DNA of 15,118 nt, taken from positions 1 to 15,118 of the forward strand of contig JADLAZ010000176.1 in NCBI GenBank assembly GCA_020849725.1, given 5' to 3'. This DNA is from Chloroflexota bacterium (lineage in GTDB: Bacteria > Chloroflexota > Chloroflexia > Thermomicrobiales > JADLAZ01). A model generated the notes under the pieces. That model saw only the letters and a list, made by a program, of their open reading frames with translations, was not told where the DNA came from and made no database searches. The position numbers and the translations under genes were made by a program. The first letter of the stretch is position 1; each line of letters opens with the position of its first letter. Of this stretch, positions 14,173 to 15,118 are shown piece after piece.

Positions 14173-15118
14173 ATGCAGGCGGCGCTGACAGCCAACGTTG
14201 TCCCCACGCAGGCGAACCCGATACCGGAGATCGATCGCCGCTACATCCTCGGCCAGATCCTGCTGGCGCTGCTGGCGGTCACGCTCGGTATCGTCTTCGG
14301 GCTGTTCCAGGCGCTAGAGCGAGCCGGCATCGATCCGTACCGCTACCTGGGGATGATCTTTCGGCCGAACGCGAACTTCAACTACTACCACGGGCTGACG
14401 CTGCACGGTGTGTTGAACGTGATCGTGTTCACCTTCGCCTTCACCAATGGGTTCCTGACGCTGGTGATGGCGCGCGCTACCGGTCGACGCATCGTCTCGC
14501 CCGCGCTGCTGGCGACGTCGTTCTGGATTACGCTGATCGGTGTGGTGCTGGCCGGCGGCGCGATGCTGTCCGGTGAGGCGAACGTCCTCTACACATTCTA
14601 CCCACCGCTGCGCGCGCATTGGACCTTCTACGTCGGGGCGACGCTGGTCGTGGCCAGCACCTGGGTCACCTCGGCTAATGTGTTCCTGTCGCTGCGCGCC
14701 TGGAAGCGCGCCCATCCTGGCGAGCGCACGCCGCTGCAAGCGTTCATGGTCGTGGCTGCCTATGCGATGTGGGATCTGGCCTCGGTCGGCTTGCTGATCG
14801 AGATGGTCGTGCTGATCCTGCCGTGGGTGTTCGGCTTCCTGCCCGGCACCGATCCGTTGCTGGCGCGAACGCTCTTCTGGCTATCCGGGCACCCGATCGT
14901 CTACTTCTGGCTGATGCCGGCCTATATCTCGTGGTACACGATGGTCCCAGCTCAGGTCAGTGGCAAGATGCTCAGCGACCCGCTGGCACGCCTGGTCTTC
15001 CTGCTCTTCATTGTCCTGTCGATCCCGATCGGCTTTCATCACCAGTTCACCGACCCCGGCATCAGCCCGGGCTGGAAGGCCGTCCACGCCATCCTGACCT
15101 TCTGCGTGTTCCTGCCCA
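14173..15118 (+). CDS. cbaA: Cytochrome c oxidase subunit I, B-type (ba3-like), 3' partial
   Basis: The first 315 residues of the haem-copper catalytic subunit; the frame runs off the right edge. Haem b ligand H78 lies in YYHGLTLHGVLN. The CuB centre is visible as H240 and Y244 in SGHPIVYFW (the cross-linked His-Tyr pair) and H289/H290 in GFHHQFTDPG. ANVLYTFYPPLRAHW and GTDPLLARTLFW are strongly like the Thermus ba3 subunit I. There is no A-type D-channel NxxxxxxD motif at the expected place, consistent with a B-type enzyme using only the K-channel. The enzyme reduces oxygen to water and pumps protons in the cytoplasmic membrane, with high oxygen affinity in this group. ATG 14173 has AGGAGGG eight bases upstream. 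Remaining helices and the second haem ligand lie outside the window. Confidence 0.95.
   Translation, partial: MQAALTANVVPTQANPIPEIDRRYILGQILLALLAVTLGIVFGLFQALERAGIDPYRYLGMIFRPNANFNYYHGLTLHGVLNVIVFTFAFTNGFLTLVMARATGRRIVSPALLATSFWITLIGVVLAGGAMLSGEANVLYTFYPPLRAHWTFYVGATLVVASTWVTSANVFLSLRAWKRAHPGERTPLQAFMVVAAYAMWDLASVGLLIEMVVLILPWVFGFLPGTDPLLARTLFWLSGHPIVYFWLMPAYISWYTMVPAQVSGKMLSDPLARLVFLLFIVLSIPIGFHHQFTDPGISPGWKAVHAILTFCVFLP

Noticed and set aside
1..15118. tRNA, rRNA, riboswitch or multi-gene defence system
   Set aside because: I looked for cloverleaf signatures, T-box-like leaders, and nuclease, helicase or reverse-transcriptase motifs and saw none beyond the toxin-antitoxin pair.

Overview
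The window is uniformly GC-rich (coding third positions are almost all G or C) and carries genes typical of a free-living aerobic bacterium. A B-type (ba3-like) oxidase operon in the order IIa-II-I, tandem S9 peptidases, an RHS core with an ADTIVPGT motif and a probably non-discriminating AspRS together suggest a Chloroflexota member, perhaps of the Thermomicrobia. This assignment is inference from gene content; no rRNA or other phylogenetic marker is present apart from aspS.

Layout. (1) 1-410: the 3' end of an RHS-type protein that stops before the usual DPTG end of the core. (2) 632-3100: a 12-TM MFS carrier facing, tail to tail, an enolase-superfamily sugar-acid dehydratase whose start region carries a perfect 10-13-10 inverted repeat. 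(3) 3291-4458: a small PspC-domain membrane protein and an orphan KdpE-like response regulator, both on the minus strand. (4) 4608-6461: aspS, divergent from the regulator. (5) 6502-7376: on the minus strand, a ParD/RelB-like antitoxin, its overlapping RelE/ParE toxin, and a DUF4926-like small protein, with a promoter and possible operator at 7404-7432. (6) 7707-8288: a RibD-C/dihydrofolate-reductase-fold protein on the plus strand, followed by a hairpin and a non-coding stretch holding two inverted copies of a 30-bp repeat. (7) 8602-13352: a minus-strand run of two tandem paralogous S9 prolyl-oligopeptidase-family enzymes followed by a PhyH-family oxygenase whose first metal motif reads HGG, not HxD. 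(8) 13472-15118 (open at the window edge): cytochrome oxidase subunits IIa, II and I.

How the genes work together. The oxidase genes form a clear operon for a high-affinity terminal oxidase. The toxin-antitoxin pair is a coupled unit. The two S9 enzymes (28 bp apart) are probably co-transcribed, and possibly also with PhyH. MFS and dehydratase could form an uptake/catabolism pair for a sugar acid, although they are convergent and not co-transcribed.

I found no CRISPR array, tRNA, rRNA, insertion sequence or clear multi-gene defence system. The most unusual items are the HxG-type PhyH protein, the covarying intergenic repeats, and the operator-like inverted repeats at the dehydratase and toxin-antitoxin genes.
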